A DNA stretch of 64,000 nt, taken from NCBI GenBank assembly GCA_038373865.1, contig JAXGGA010004416.1:1-64000 (forward strand), written 5' to 3'. The first letter of the stretch is position 1. Every line of letters starts with the position of its first letter. The notes beneath the pieces were generated by a model. That model did not search any database and was not told where the DNA came from. It saw only the letters and a program-made list of their open reading frames with translations. Below are positions 22,903-34,481 of this stretch, one piece after another. Made by a program: the position numbers and the translations under genes. The DNA is from Uloborus plumipes (Eukaryota; Arthropoda; Arachnida; Araneae; Uloboridae).

Positions 22903-23957
22903 GTTTATAAAAACAAACTGATCAAAGTAGTATATTAGGATATTGGATTGTTTGTAGAAAACGCTTTTCATACATAATCCAACAAAAATTTTTAAAAAAT
23001 AATTAAAGATATTTTTGTTAATTTTCTCTTTCTTTTAAATTAATTTGCTTCATTTTCTATTAATTATTTTTTAATCTTCTTTCAGAAAAATACTAATAAT
23101 AAGTTAATAACCAAAATATTTTTTAATTATAAGAACAGAAAGGTGTCTTGATCTTTTACACGGTTCTTAAAATTTTATCTTTTACAATAACACAGCCATT
23201 TTACATCCTCACACAAAACGGCATTTGAATTTACCTTTAAAAAGTTTGAGCTCATCTTGACTTTCTGTCAATGATTTTTCCCTCCAAGTTTTGTTACTTC
23301 TGGAAAACATAAAGCACTTCTTTTTTAAAGAAATCTGCGCGCAATGCATGCTTCGAAAAAGAACGAAAAAGGGAGATAAAAATACCTGAAAAAGTAGTTT
23401 ACTTAAAAGAATATCATCCCTGAACATATTTCAAGAAGTAGCCATGAAGCACAATCTCTTGTTTAAGATCCTTAAAGAGGCTAAAAAGAAGGCGTGAAGA
23501 AGAATGAGATATATTCTAATCCAGCGATTTTTTTTTTTCGTTTAGACAATGTTCTTTGCACAAAAGTACAACTGGCTAAATTCCTTTACATATACCCCCT
23601 CCCCCCTTCCAGTGTTTCTTAATTCTATAATCTTTAGCCATGTGTTTTGCGTACATTTTAAATTACTTTTCAGACACTTTTTTTTTATAATCAGCGAACC
23701 TAAGTTTACTGTTATTATTATTATTTTTTAGTTGCACACCTTTTCACCATCAAAGTTTCACGCCTCAAATAAAACGAAGGAAATCACAAATTAATCGAAG
23801 GGCTTAAAAAAATCATAAATAACTTAAGTAATCCAATTAATACATATTCTGATCTATAAAGTATGAAACACTATAATGAATTATACAATAAAAGAAAATT
23901 TTTACTTCTTTTCGAATGGCAAAACTGTTAATAGCATGTGGCATTGATTATCATAAC
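22903..23957. other. Stretch without a supported gene
   Basis: AT-rich; open frames at 23209-23427 (minus) and 23549-23731 (plus) lack motifs or splice context. Nothing else seen. Confidence 0.45.
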
Positions 23958-24012
23958 GGTATCTTACCCCAAAGGTATCAGTCATCTTACCCCAAGATTG
24001 GAGTAAGATACC
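23958..24012. repeat. Short hairpin built of CTTACCCCAA words
   Basis: GGTATCTTACCCCAA (23958-23972) is inverted with one mismatch at 23998-24012, with a third direct CTTACCCCAAG in between. It may be the end of a decayed MITE; the GTAAGNNNCC type of word also occurs at the ends of the element at 57.2-60.1 kb. Confidence 0.5.
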
Positions 24013-24403
24013 GAAATAAAAACGTTTTGAATTTACTAATTTTTGTGGTAAAAATTTGGAAAAAATTTTAAAAATTGATATTTTCGTTTTAATGTTATGT
24101 AACTAAATTATGTTGCTGTATTCACATTAATTCAGAAATAACAAAGCACTATTTTTTATTAGAATATGTGGTCATTTTTTTAATGTTGCAGTATTTACAT
24201 TATATCAAAAGTAACAAAGCATTATTTTAAATCAGCTTTCTTATATGTATAAATTTTGACCTGTGTGGATTTTTGTATCAATACAAAATAGCATATTTGT
24301 AGCTCGCGTTCTTCAAGTTGAAATTTTACTCTTTGCTCTGTAGCAACAATTTTTTTTAAAAACAATGGGCATTTTATTTCATTTTAAATTATTTATAAAT
24401 TTA
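24013..24403. other. Stretch without a supported gene
   Basis: AT-rich with two loosely repeated blocks around 24107-24165 and 24183-24230 (TTGCTGTATTCACATTA and TTGCAGTATTTACATTA, each followed by AACAAAGCA), suggesting a local duplication with a period of about 75 bases. Confidence 0.45.
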
Positions 24404-25294
24404 CTAGCTAATGTGCCCGGCGTCGCACGGGTTTAAAAGCAAACTGCCAAATTCAAGAAAATAAATATATGCCTTTCAACTAAGCCCAGTAGAATCATAT
24501 TTTTCAAAGGTATTTTTCGTGACCATGCTGTAGATTAACTGGATGTTAAGAAGAGCGTGAAATCAAACTTAAATGCGTTATTTATTTTATATGTGTGATT
24601 TTCCAAAAAATCACTTTCTATTTTCTAACTATTGCCAAAATCAATTCTCTTTTTTATTTAACCCGGTATCGATTATTGATTGTTGTTGTTGTCAGGCTGG
24701 CAATTTGGAGTGCGCGCTTAATTTTTCCAACTGTACCGTAATTTGGTGTGAAATCCGACTTCCACAAAACAAGCATGCCATAGGTATCCGTTTATAGGGT
24801 CGGCAACCTTTCACAACAACACATTCATACAAGAAAAGGACAAGGAGAGAGAAAGCACATCCATGCCCAAGCAGGGACTCGAACCTGGGACCACATTACC
24901 CGTGGCAGACTGCTCTGACCACTATACAAGGTGGCCGGCATCGAATAATTGGCATATAGATGAATATAAAAATCCTAAGAAAGCAATACATTGCATACTT
25001 ACTCCAAAGAAGCCTTGGTTCAAAATTTTCATTATGAATACTATTAATATTGTTGTTACAAAGCAACAAATTTTTGCAACAATGGGTTGAAAATTTAATT
25101 ATTTTATGGGGATATTACATGAAATTTACTGTTTTCCATATTTTTTTTAAACTAAGTTTTTTACAAATAAATTATAGGCTATCCTGATTCCTGTTAATGT
25201 AGCTATCTATGGTGAAAAAATGATTAAAATCGGTCCAGTAGTTTTGAAGATTACCCCGGACATACATACAGAAGTAGCCATTTATGTATACAGA
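24404..25294 (-). mobile_element. Helitron-like element, minus orientation (891 bp)
   Basis: On the minus strand the sequence ends GGGCACATTAGCTAG followed by T, preceded by a GC-rich block (CCCGTGCGACGCCGGGC) that can form a short hairpin. At the other end (25294) it begins TCTGTATACATAAATGG preceded by A. TC start, CTAG end and A/T flanks together match Helitron rules, though the hairpin stem is only about 4 bp. No Rep/helicase. The word AAAATCGGTCCAGTAGTTTT near 25229 and the CATACATACAGAAG block are common near such repeat ends in arthropods. A tRNA-like SINE lies inside. Confidence 0.5.
24861..24938 (-). mobile_element. tRNA-like segment, probably a SINE head
   Basis: On the minus strand there is a near-consensus A box (TATAGTGGTCAGAGC, about 24911-24925) and a perfect B box (GGTTCGAGTCC, 24875-24885) at tRNA spacing. 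The acceptor arms do not pair, the T stem has two mismatches and the anticodon loop lacks the invariant U33, so it is not a working tRNA as read. A tRNA-derived SINE or tRNA pseudogene within the Helitron-like element is the best reading. Confidence 0.6.
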
Positions 25295-27106
25295 TAACAC
25301 TTTTGAGAGCTTCCCTTTCCCCAATATCAAAAGCAGTGCATCGGAATATTGAAAACAGTTACTGACAGCTGTTAAATTGTGTAATATGCTGAACTAGTGT
25401 ATATATTTGTTAACATTTAATGATGTTGCGTTTTCTGCATTTCTGTTAACTACGACATAAACTATCGAAAATCAATGCATGTGATCCTTTGAGAAGACAG
25501 TCTGTTGCATAACCACATACATAATGTAAATAAATATACTACTGAATAGCACACAGAGAAAAAATAAACAACTTTTTAACTACTTAAGATCGAGTATAGA
25601 TAATTCACAAAAACATATTTATATAGATATTTCTTCATTTTGAAAGATATATTTTGTATCAGAGTTACATATATATGATAAAATCGAATATATGTTAAGT
25701 ATGATGATTTTTTTTTCATTATAAAAGATCTAGTTTTTAAAATAGCCGAGGAAAAAAACATACACTTAAATTACTTAATACTATCAAATATAAAGTATTC
25801 AAGACTTTTTTGCGTTCGATTTGATTTGCTTCAGATTTTAATTTATTTCTTTAACATTACATTTATCACAACTTATCCAAAAAAAAAAATCCTTCCTTCA
25901 TATTCTGTGCGTTATTCACGTTATTTTTCTATTTTAAACACAAAGCATATCTTAGCTTATTCGACCATTGCACGTGCATAAATAACATTGGTTTTTTTAC
26001 TTTATACCTAACTGTATCGTGTATAATAACGACCAGAAAAACTATGTACCACTAAGAAAATAAAAATAATTACATACTCTACCGAAGTAATAAATTCTTC
26101 AATTATGTTATTCTCCCGTCATATCTTAAAAGATTCTAAATCCAAATGTTGGTGCAATTGATTTTTAGAGACTTTTATATGGTTTGTTTAAAGATATATT
26201 TTTCAAAGAAGTTTAAAGTTTTGCTTCTGCGGGAATCTACTAATGAGCGAGAACATTTTTTAAACATATAATAGCATTTATAGAGGTTAAAAATGTGTGT
26301 CTTCTAGTTTTTCCATGTTTTTTCTCTTAGACATAGGTCTTTATTTCTTATGACGCCAGTATTTTCAACTCTAATTCGCACATCGTGAATAAAATATATA
26401 TAAATAGTGACACATAGGAATAAAAAAATAACACCAAGTAGAATCCTATAATATACGCTAAAATAAAGCAAAGGTACAAAGAAAAAGAGAGAGACGTAGC
26501 TTACTGCATTATTTTTGCTTAAGTGCATATGATTTTGCTCTAGCATATCAGTTTATTTAAAGTTATTACTGCGCCTGACATAGTAAGGCGAGACACTTGG
26601 TTAACCTATTTATCAAAGCTCAGCTCTGTTGGATGCCATCCATCACTTCTTCGTGGGAGTAGTATGGAAATAATCTAGGATCTTCTTATGTCGTGTTTAT
26701 CTAGATAAATCTAAAGCATACATCAACTGGCCAAAGGATTATAATTCCATCTCCAGAAAATAAATGAAGTTTTAGGCTGACTGGGCAATAACTCTTCGCT
26801 TTATTTATTGTGTGCGAGTATGCTTTTGAATAAGAAAAGTGTACAATAGCTAACTAAGTTTTAAATAACATGACTAAAAAGAGCATGGGGTGTTTAATGT
26901 TTTGAGATGATTTTTGTTGTGAAATTTTAGCTGTAATCTAAAACTAAATAGTTAAAGGTAAAAAAAAAAAAGCACGATATTGCTTATTGCTTTCTCGCAA
27001 GATTCCTCAGATTAAACATGATTAAATACGTTTACTTAGAATACAGTTTTAATTTTCATTTTGTCTGCTTCTGCTATATTTTTTTTTTTTAGGTTGCAGT
27101 ATCCTG
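25295..27106. other. Stretch without a supported gene
   Basis: No gene or repeat family seen. Minus-strand frames at 25576-25761 and 26304-26546 are low-complexity and hydrophobic, without supporting context. Confidence 0.45.
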
Positions 27107-27312
27107 CACTGCAAAAAATGAACTGTTGTTTTTACAGGATAATTGTGGCAGCCGAGGTTCCAATTTAAAACTGTAAAATGCACAGTAATAAACTGTAAAA
27201 CTAGCAATTTTACAGTTAAAACTAGCAATTTTACAGTTTCTTACTGTAAGGTAAACAATTCTATAGTTTATTACTTCAAAAGTAGCTGTATTATACTGTA
27301 AAAACAATTCAA
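27107..27312. mobile_element. ACTGTAAAA-type MITE, copy B (truncated)
   Basis: Starts CACTGCAAAAAATGAACTG and runs through several ACTGTAAAA / TTTTACAGT modules, closing at ATTATACTGTAAAAACAA without the expected terminal CAGTG. The left flank is not TA. It is probably a decayed copy; the overlapping minus-strand frame is an artefact of the repeat. Confidence 0.65.
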
Positions 27313-28275
27313 GCTACAATTTTAACTTTTCTTACTGCATTATGCATTTTTTTAATAACTATTATGTGTGTTATAGTGCATTTTTTGGCGGACTACGATG
27401 CTATGTGCAGGCAAAATGAAGGAAAACATTTAAAGACAGACTGAAATATGTCGAAAAAATAATAATAAATTTTACATATAAAAAAAACACACATTCAAAA
27501 AAGAAAAAGCAATCTTTGTAAACTAAATACGATTCTTGGGTGTGAAGCTTTTAATTTGCTAGAAATAAATTATATTTTTTACTTTTTAAGTTGTTTATTT
27601 ATTCATATTTTTTGCTTTTGTTTTGATGATTTTCTTTTTTCTTTTTTTTAGCTGAATACTTTTATGCTATTGAAAATGAATCACAATAAGTTAACTAATA
27701 ACTCTAATTTAAAATCATTTTTATAGGTTTTCCATCTTTGAATTTCATAAAATAGTAAAAACATTTCAAATTGCTACTCAATAAAGTAATTCGAATTATA
27801 TTCCTGAAAATGTGTTTTCTTATTGACATTTCTTCTCACTAAGCCTCTTCTAATCTTACTGTTCAAAATTTCAAATATGTCAAGATAATTAAAATTGTTA
27901 CAATCATTTCAGGGATTTAAAGTGTCAAGTGCAGGACCTGACACTACCTGGTAGTGATGTCAAAAGATTAAAGTGTCGTTCCTACGCTTCAAGATTTAAC
28001 ACACACGTTTAAAGATAACAACTCTCAACTTTTAAGTCTTATGTGGTAGATAACGGTATTTTGTTTCTTACAAAGATAAGAAAATTACTTTGAAACTCGG
28101 GACTATTTTATTTAGCTCAAGGCGTAATTAAAGGAAACTGACTATTACAACAAAAGCACCATGAAGATTAAAGGGCCGTTTTGATTGCAAGCTTAAGAAG
28201 AGGCTGTAGTGCAAACATTTTTGCGATTCTTATCCCGATACAAAACCTTTAAATTAAAGATGACGTTTTATTTTA
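27313..28275. other. Stretch without a supported gene
   Basis: AT-rich; nothing recognised. Confidence 0.45.
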
Positions 28276-28473
28276 CACTGTAAAAAATGAATGTTGTTTT
28301 TACAGTATAATAACGTTGATTTACAGTAATAAAATTTAAAAATTTCTGATTTTACAGTAATAAACTGTAAAATTGCTAGTTTTACAGTTCATTTTTGTGC
28401 ATTTTACAGTTTTAAATTGGAACCTCGGTTGCCGGTATTATACTGTAAAAACAACAATTCCTTTTTTTCAGTG
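28276..28473. mobile_element. ACTGTAAAA-type MITE, copy C (198 bp)
   Basis: Bounded by CACTGTAAAAAATGAATG and ..TTTTTTTCAGTG with TA on both sides (28274-28275, 28474-28475). This is the shortest complete copy: subterminal CAGTATAAT and ATTATACTG words, with three internal modules. Confidence 0.8.
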
Positions 28474-28609
28474 TATACATTTTTGAAACAAACATTGTGT
28501 GATTTGGAAACTAAGTGCTGACAATGAAAATACATTACAATTACATGAAGAATACCGACAAGCCGTTTATGACATAAAGAAATTACAACTTCATCTTCCG
28601 TGATGGGTT

Positions 28610-28909
28610 CATCAGTCTGGAGTAGTCAGTAACCGAGGCAGATGTCATGTTTATGAAGCTGAAAATACCAAAAATTGTAGTTAAAAATAAATTTAGTTTA
28701 CCAGCACGGCGGTGTACTCACACAGTGTACTTCGAGAGATAAGAAGTAACTTACTGTTAAGCTCCTATGGTCTTACCTTCAATTTCGTGTTGAGCCTGAC
28801 CATTGTTTTGTCTCACTAGTGCGCTAATTTCTTTTAGCTATCAGTCTGAAGGTAGTATCAACTTCACCAAGAAGACATCTGCTCGGTTACTGACTTTTCC
28901 AGACTGAGG
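28610..28909. mobile_element. Small element with 38-base inverted ends
   Basis: CAGTCTGGAGTAGTCAGTAA, continuing CCGAGGCAGATGTC, at 28612-28645 is inverted at about 28872-28907 with few mismatches. About 300 bp in total. The interior includes GTGTACTTCGAGAGATAAG and, on the minus strand, a GGTAAGAC donor-like site, so it may carry a gene fragment. No open frame of note; no clear target duplication. Confidence 0.6.
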
Positions 28910-30690
28910 AGTCCATAACGAAGACGACAGCGTGGTCTCTGGACCTCAAATGTTGGTATATGGTATGTAGTTCTGCAGCCCTGGTTTGGAAATAAGTAAC
29001 TGCTAAATGCATTGCATTTTTGAAAATACTAATAATAATAATGGGATTACAATTTCGTTTACAATTTCGTTTCTTCATTACACACCAAATATTATTTGGC
29101 CATGATCGTATGTGTTGGATAAACAATTAGGAGAAAAGGTATAACATGGATAAATAAATGTACTGACCAAAAGTGGCACATAAAGGGTTATCACCCAAAA
29201 AACCCAGGCTCAAAAATTACTACAAAAATTTCTTTAAAAAAAGAACCAGCTTTATTCTTGCTCAGGGGGGTATGACAACAGGACTAACTCGATGGATACG
29301 CTTAAACATATATATCACATCATATGAACTTAAAGAGTATAGTATATGTAAAATACTAGGTAAAAATACATAAGACATTGATACTACTAAAAAGGCTTAT
29401 AAAACATCAATAAAATATACTAAAACAAGTTAAAATAGTCACTCAGTCCTTCATTGTGTAGACAAGAAACTACAGTCAACAAGCCGCCACTAGTAAACTT
29501 CTGTCAAACACCTACTCGATCGCTCAGTCGAGGTTTTTCAAGCAAACGTGGATGAGCAGTGAGCACACACTCTTCACCGCTTACGCCCGGGGTCATACAC
29601 CAGCCGGAAAGTAAGTTGCCGGTAAGTATAAGCCGGAAAGTACACCTTCGGAGAATAACAAAGCTTCTGCCCTGGAAGACGTGCTTTAGCCCTCGAAGAC
29701 GCTATCCAGGCACTTAGCATTTCATCCGGAGCGTAGATGAGGGTCACTTTCATCACTAAACCTTGGAACCACGGGGTGAATTTGCTGTGAAGATTAGGTT
29801 AACGATTAGTTACTCCGGCATATTGGGATACTCGCTTCACGATAGAGGCTTTCTTCCAGGCGGCTAACCACCGAAAGCTACTTCAACAACACCCGCCCAC
29901 GACGCTAGTGCCGTGGCTATTTAAGACTCGCCGCTGCCCGGCACTTCTGCTCAGTATGATCCAAGCTCAAAGCTGTTGCCATGTTCCCAGTGCTGTACAT
30001 AAAGGTTGGACATATTCTTTGCAAGTTTGTGGCATTTATTACTTCAATTTAAAACATAGTAAAAAACAAAGATTAGGCATATAAATTTAAAATAAGACAA
30101 AACTGTTAAGTTTAAGTCCGCTCTCCAAAACTTAACAATCATTTAAATCAACTAGCTTAAAATTTTATAGTTTATTTTTAGATTTATTTTAAAGTTCAAT
30201 AATTATAATTTGGGAATTAGGAGCCAAAGTTAGTTACGTACCAATCCTCCATAGTTAAATCCATCGAACACATCGTCTCCGAAAAGGGCCCCCTGCTACC
30301 ACAACTGTCCGTGTCGGTGTCTGTAGCTCGTCTATCTCTTGACCCCCCTTTTAAACGAGAGGAAAGGAGCCCCTCGGTTTAAAGTTCAATATCTGGAAAT
30401 GTGAGTTCCAGTTGAAATTCAGACTTTACGAGATGGGGACTGTCACTATAGTGTCAAAATGGAATTTTGTTGACCAAGGGGAGGAAGTTTTATGAGATCT
30501 GTAACGTCAAAAGGGAAAGTTATCGTTTCCGAAAAGGCCCAAAAACTGAAGGAAATGCACCCTTTTTGACCTACAAGTGTGGGAGAAAATGACCTCGAAA
30601 GGGTATTTCGTGGGACAGAACGGGGAAAGTCTTGAGAATTTTAACCCCACTAAGAGGAAAGGAATGTTGGTGCGGAAGATAAGTTCTGAC
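28910..30690. other. Stretch without a supported gene; GC-richer patch at 29.56-30.0 kb
   Basis: No gene recognised. 29560-30000 is clearly GC-richer than the surroundings and contains repeated GCCGGAAAGTA/GCCGGTAAGTA words (29599-29642) and a TATA/initiator-like pair (separate entry). 30260-30680 is also GC-richer and purine-rich on the plus strand but shows no coding pattern. Confidence 0.4.
29918..29957 (+). promoter_or_regulatory. Possible core promoter (TATTTAAG plus TCAGTA)
   Basis: TATTTAAG at 29918-29925 lies 35 bases before the A of TCAGTA (29951-29956), close to the TATA-to-initiator spacing of arthropod polymerase II promoters, within an unusually GC-rich 400-base patch. No downstream open frame is evident in the next few hundred bases. 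It could be a retroelement or host promoter, or coincidence. Confidence 0.25.
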
Positions 30691-30850
30691 GGTCCAACAG
30701 GTTAATCGCACCCCCCCCGCCCTGGCTTTGAGAATTCAATGTATTTACATATAGGCGGGCGTGGTTTTTAGGTTTTCCGAGGAAATTGCATTGTGTTTGA
30801 ACCCTTTGAACCCCCCCCCTTCCCCAGAAAAACTTGAAATGACGGCCCTA
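30691..30850. mobile_element. hAT-like MITE, copy 2 (left end decayed)
   Basis: Shares with the other copies the poly-C block, TTTGAGAATTCAATGTATTT, GGCGGGCGTGG, and the right end AACTTGAAATGACGGCCCT. The left terminal repeat is not recognisable and no flanking duplication is seen. Confidence 0.65.
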
Positions 30851-30974
30851 TTCCTATTACTTATTACTATTATTAACACAGTGCCATTATTATCATTACA
30901 GTTATTACTTTAAACTATATTTTTTTATAATTAGTACTAATATTGACTTGGCACAATGTTAGCTCCGATACAGT

Positions 30975-31248
30975 TAAGAATAATAAAAGCAATACAACGT
31001 TGTCAAAAGCACAAATGCGCAGGAATACTGCAGACACTAGTTTCGGCGTTGAAAGGAACGCCTTTTTCAATGCAAAAAATTGTGAGCTCATAGATGCAAC
31101 AAAAGCTTTTGTCGGATGTCTGTGTGTCCATATGCTCACACTTTTCAGCATTAAAAAAGGCGTTCCTCGAAACGTCGAAACACGTGTCTGCAATATTCCT
31201 GCGCATTTGTGTTTTTAACAATTTTGTATTTATGTTATTAAAGTTGCA
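30975..31248. mobile_element. Foldback repeat, CGGCGTT family, copy 2
   Basis: Two arms, about 30975-31090 and 31131-31248, are inverted copies: CAAATGCGCAGGAATA(C/T)TGCAGACA near 31012 is mirrored at about 31186-31210, and the GGCGTT/AACGCC and TTTTTCAATGC words follow in matching order. The loop is about 40 bases. The overlapping open frames on both strands (for example 30915-31193 minus, 30943-31218 plus) arise from this self-complementarity. Confidence 0.75.
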
Positions 31249-32354
31249 CAAAGGTTTTTTTTTTTTTTTTTTTCAATTAAGGAAATTTTTAGCTTCGGGT
31301 CACTTTATCTGGAGAATGAATTGTACAGGTTAGTAACATGAGCTTGTCTTTAAAAAATCAGTTAAAAACTAACATGCTTTAATGGTTAACATATTTCCTT
31401 CACCCTTTCAAATATCTCGACTCAATCTTGCGTAAATGAATGAATAAGATGAATCCATAAATTATCTTTAAAAATACACAATTAAGGGGAAAAAACAAAA
31501 CAAATCATACGCAAATCAATTCCCTTTAAAGGGGGAAAAAATCAAAAATGCAAAAGATGCCGAATTTGTAATCATTAAGAGAGTTTAAATAAGAAACATT
31601 TCTTAGCTTAAGATAATTTTTAAAGGGGAATAACTAAAATTTATCTTTTGCTGATCTAAGATAAAGTAATTACTGTTAATTACTGATTTTATCACCTAAA
31701 TAAAAGCTATTACTGGAAAATATTTTGCTATATGTTCACCCAAAAAGTTTGTATGATTGATTTTATCGTTATTATATTAACCATGGTTAATATAATAATA
31801 ATTAATAATCAAAATGTATAGTGATTATTCTGTATCAACATTATTTTGAATAGGTCGGTTTTTTTTTTTTTTTTTTTGTGTGTACTAAGTATAAGAAGTA
31901 ATGCATTCGGAAGTAAACATCAGGCACATATCGGCCTAAATATCTACTTAATGTCCCCGAATGAATGTAGAGCATTTTTTTCAAACGCAATTTTATTCTT
32001 TTTAATAATAAGTAATAAATAAATAAATAAATAAATAAATAAGACATTAAAATGTAGCTCTTTCTTTTGAGAAAAAAACATCTCGGGTTTTAGTTTAACT
32101 TTTGCCAAAAGTTTTCAAAACATTATAAAGAAATAAATAATAAAACGCAATTTTAAATGAATAATTTTCATCAAAAATAAATCATCTGCACAGCTCTTTC
32201 AATACTTAAAAAAATACAGCACTTCAATTTTCCCCATATTTTCAGTACCCCCCCCCCAAAAAAAAAACTAATAATAATAATTTAAACTTCACAATAAAAT
32301 TGAAAACAAATTATCGCAGCAATCATTCTTCACAGTAAAAATAAAGGTTGAAGG
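31249..32354. other. Stretch without a supported gene
   Basis: AT-rich, with poly-T runs near 31254-31273 and 31859-31877 and an AAAT microsatellite at 32015-32042. Confidence 0.5.
32015..32042. repeat. (AAAT)n microsatellite
   Basis: About seven AAAT units. Confidence 0.9.
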
Positions 32355-32543
32355 CAGGCCCTTTTTTGGGGGGGAGGGGTGCAGGGGGGTCAATTGCCCC
32401 CTCCCCCTGGCTTTGAGAAATCAATGTATTTACATATAAGTGGGCGTGGTTTTTAATATTTTCCGCTGAAATTGCATTGGAATTACGTTTGGACCCTTTG
32501 TCCTCCCCCTCCCCCCTTGGAAAAACTTGAAATGACGTCCTTG
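32355..32543. mobile_element. hAT-like MITE, copy 3 (189 bp)
   Basis: Begins CAGGCCC and ends AACTTGAAATGACGTCCTTG. Flanked by GTTGAAGG (32347-32354) and GTTGAGGG (32544-32551), an 8-base duplication with one mismatch. The interior matches the other copies (CAATTG between G and C runs, TTTGAGAAATCAATG, GTGGGCGTGG). The minus-strand frames over it are chance. Confidence 0.8.
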
Positions 32544-32588
32544 GTTGAGGGAAGTGTCGGGTATTTTCCTTCCGAGACTGCATTCGTA

Positions 32589-32665
32589 CTGTGGCAGAGT
32601 CGGAATCATAGAGTCAGAGTTGGAGTAGTTTTGAGTTAAAGAAATTGGAGTCAAAGGCCTCCTAC
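32589..32665. repeat. Degenerate GAGTC-type hexamer repeat
   Basis: Several diverged copies of GAGTCGGA/GAGTCAGA/GGAGTC in direct order, a simple repeat type common in animals. Confidence 0.6.
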
Positions 32666-32980
32666 TCCGAAGCAATTTGCATTTTGACTGCAATTTCTTT
32701 TGATTCAGTTACAGTTATCTCGGATTTGCGTTACTGCTGAGGTTGCGATATGTGGTATTTTAATTTTTAATAACAACTACTTTAATCACACCAAAAATTG
32801 AGAACATATTCAGATTCTGCCTTTTTTTTTTTGGCTAGGTGCAAAAAACTATTTTTTTTTTTTTAAATAACAGCAAAGGGTTTGAAATTTTTCTGCAGGC
32901 GTTTGTGTTAATTTTTTGTTCAATTCTTCAAAAAGCACTTAAAATAGCTAAGTAAAAATATCGTTTTTCTGTGTGTTTAT

Positions 32981-33026
32981 CATAAGCAGCTTTTTGCAAC
33001 AAACATAAGCAGCTTTTTGCAACAAA
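32981..33026. repeat. Exact 23-bp tandem duplication
   Basis: A 23-base unit beginning CATAAGCAGC and ending GCAACAAA occurs twice in immediate succession without mismatch, so it is a recent duplication. Confidence 0.9.
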
Positions 33027-33856
33027 GTATTTTTGAATCAAATCCTTTGCGTTTGAAATCTGTTTTGGCCTTTCATTTCCCAGGGGTGCCGAAGTTTTTT
33101 CTTTTTTCTTTTTTAAAATTTAATGACAGTGTTTTAATTGGAAAATGGAATGAGGTTTTCTCAGCATAATATTTGGAACAAACAAAAGTATGTTCGGACT
33201 GTTAAATTAAAAGTTATTCTGGACGAGGGGGCAGACAGAGAGACAGACAGACCGACAGAAATGTGTTTCATCTGAAAAACATGTTTCGTAATTTTTCATT
33301 TTTTGAATATTGTTTTATTAGTTTTATCCCACTTTTGACTTTTTTTTAGCTATATTTGTGGACTCAAGCTTCCTTCATGTTTTTTTTTCCCTTTTGACTT
33401 TTATAGAAAAATAGCTAAAAAAAAAGATTGCGTTGTAAAACTTTAAAGTAAATCAATGTTCATTTCAATGCACTGAATTTCTGAATTTTTATTGTAAATT
33501 GGCAACTCACTTGAAGCTATATGTTTGGTAGCAAGAATGAAATTTCTGATCTTGTATCAGTTTAGCATTGAACTGTCGACATACATAGTTAGAAAACAAA
33601 TCACTACAAACTATTTTTTTGCATCAGTTTATTTCAAATATTGTTTTTCTCATATTTATATGTGAGGGAAAGTATCGAAAAAAGTATGCACACTCAAAAA
33701 GTTTTACTTCAAATGAACGCATAGGGAAAAGTTGGGAATTAAGTCAATATTTGTTTTGGCAGCTGTGTCCCTAAGCCCAAGGTGGACATGAACACAAAAG
33801 TTTACATTTTGATCAGTTGAGGTTGCTTCTGTACTGTTCAATAATTACTGTATACC

Positions 33857-34031
33857 CAGGACTGTCATTTAGGGGGGGGAGCAGGGGAGTCAATTGCCCC
33901 CGCCCCGTGACTTTGAGAAATCAATGTATTTACAAATAAGTGGGCGTGGTTTTTTATGTTTTCCAGTGAAATTGCATTGTGTTTGGACCCTTTGCTCCCC
34001 TCCCCTGAAAAAACTTGAAATGATGGCCCTG
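33857..34031. mobile_element. hAT-like MITE, copy 4 (175 bp)
   Basis: Begins CAGGACTGTCATTTAGG and ends CTTGAAATGATGGCCCTG. Flanked by TGTATACC (33849-33856) and TGTATACT (34032-34039), an 8-base duplication with one mismatch. This copy gives the clearest terminal inverted repeats of the family. Confidence 0.85.
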
Positions 34032-34092
34032 TGTATACTATGTGTACTGTGAGAAATAAAAATGAAAAAAATCAAGGTATCAAGAGATCAGG

Positions 34093-34478
34093 CAGTTTAG
34101 CGCCAAGTCTCCCATTTTGGGAACCTTTGATTAAGATTTTTTTCCTCAGTAAGTAATAAAGATAATTTTTTTGAAAATATTTTTAATTGAATAGCAAAGT
34201 ACCTAACTTAATTGGTATTTTTTTCAAAAAGTTTGTAATGCAAATTATATTTTTAAAAAATAGTTGAATTTTAGCAAAAAAGCTTGTATTTACTTCATAA
34301 GGCAAAAAAATCCTTAAAAATAAGAAAATCGAACGTAGAAGTATAAAAACATGGAATATAAATCACAAGGGATCTTTTTTCAAGTCATAACAAACAGGGG
34401 TCAAGAAAATTAACTTAAACGGGTTTTTTAGCTGTTTATTTACACAGGTCCCAAAATGGGAGACTTGGTGCTTTCTGA
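34093..34478. mobile_element. TIR element, CCAAGTCTCCCATTTTGGGA family (about 385 bp)
   Basis: GCGCCAAGTCTCCCATTTTG at 34100 is inverted at 34448-34471 with one or two mismatches; the ends may extend to CAG (34093) and CTG (34478). The TIR itself contains the palindrome CCCATTTTGGG / CCCAAAATGGG. The interior is AT-rich and non-coding. A further single end lies at 35774-35800. Confidence 0.65.
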
Positions 34479-34481
34479 TTA

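Noticed and set aside
24861..24938. Functional tRNA gene on the minus strand
   Set aside because: The B box is perfect, but acceptor arms do not pair, the T stem has mismatches and U33 is missing; kept as SINE/tRNA-like only.
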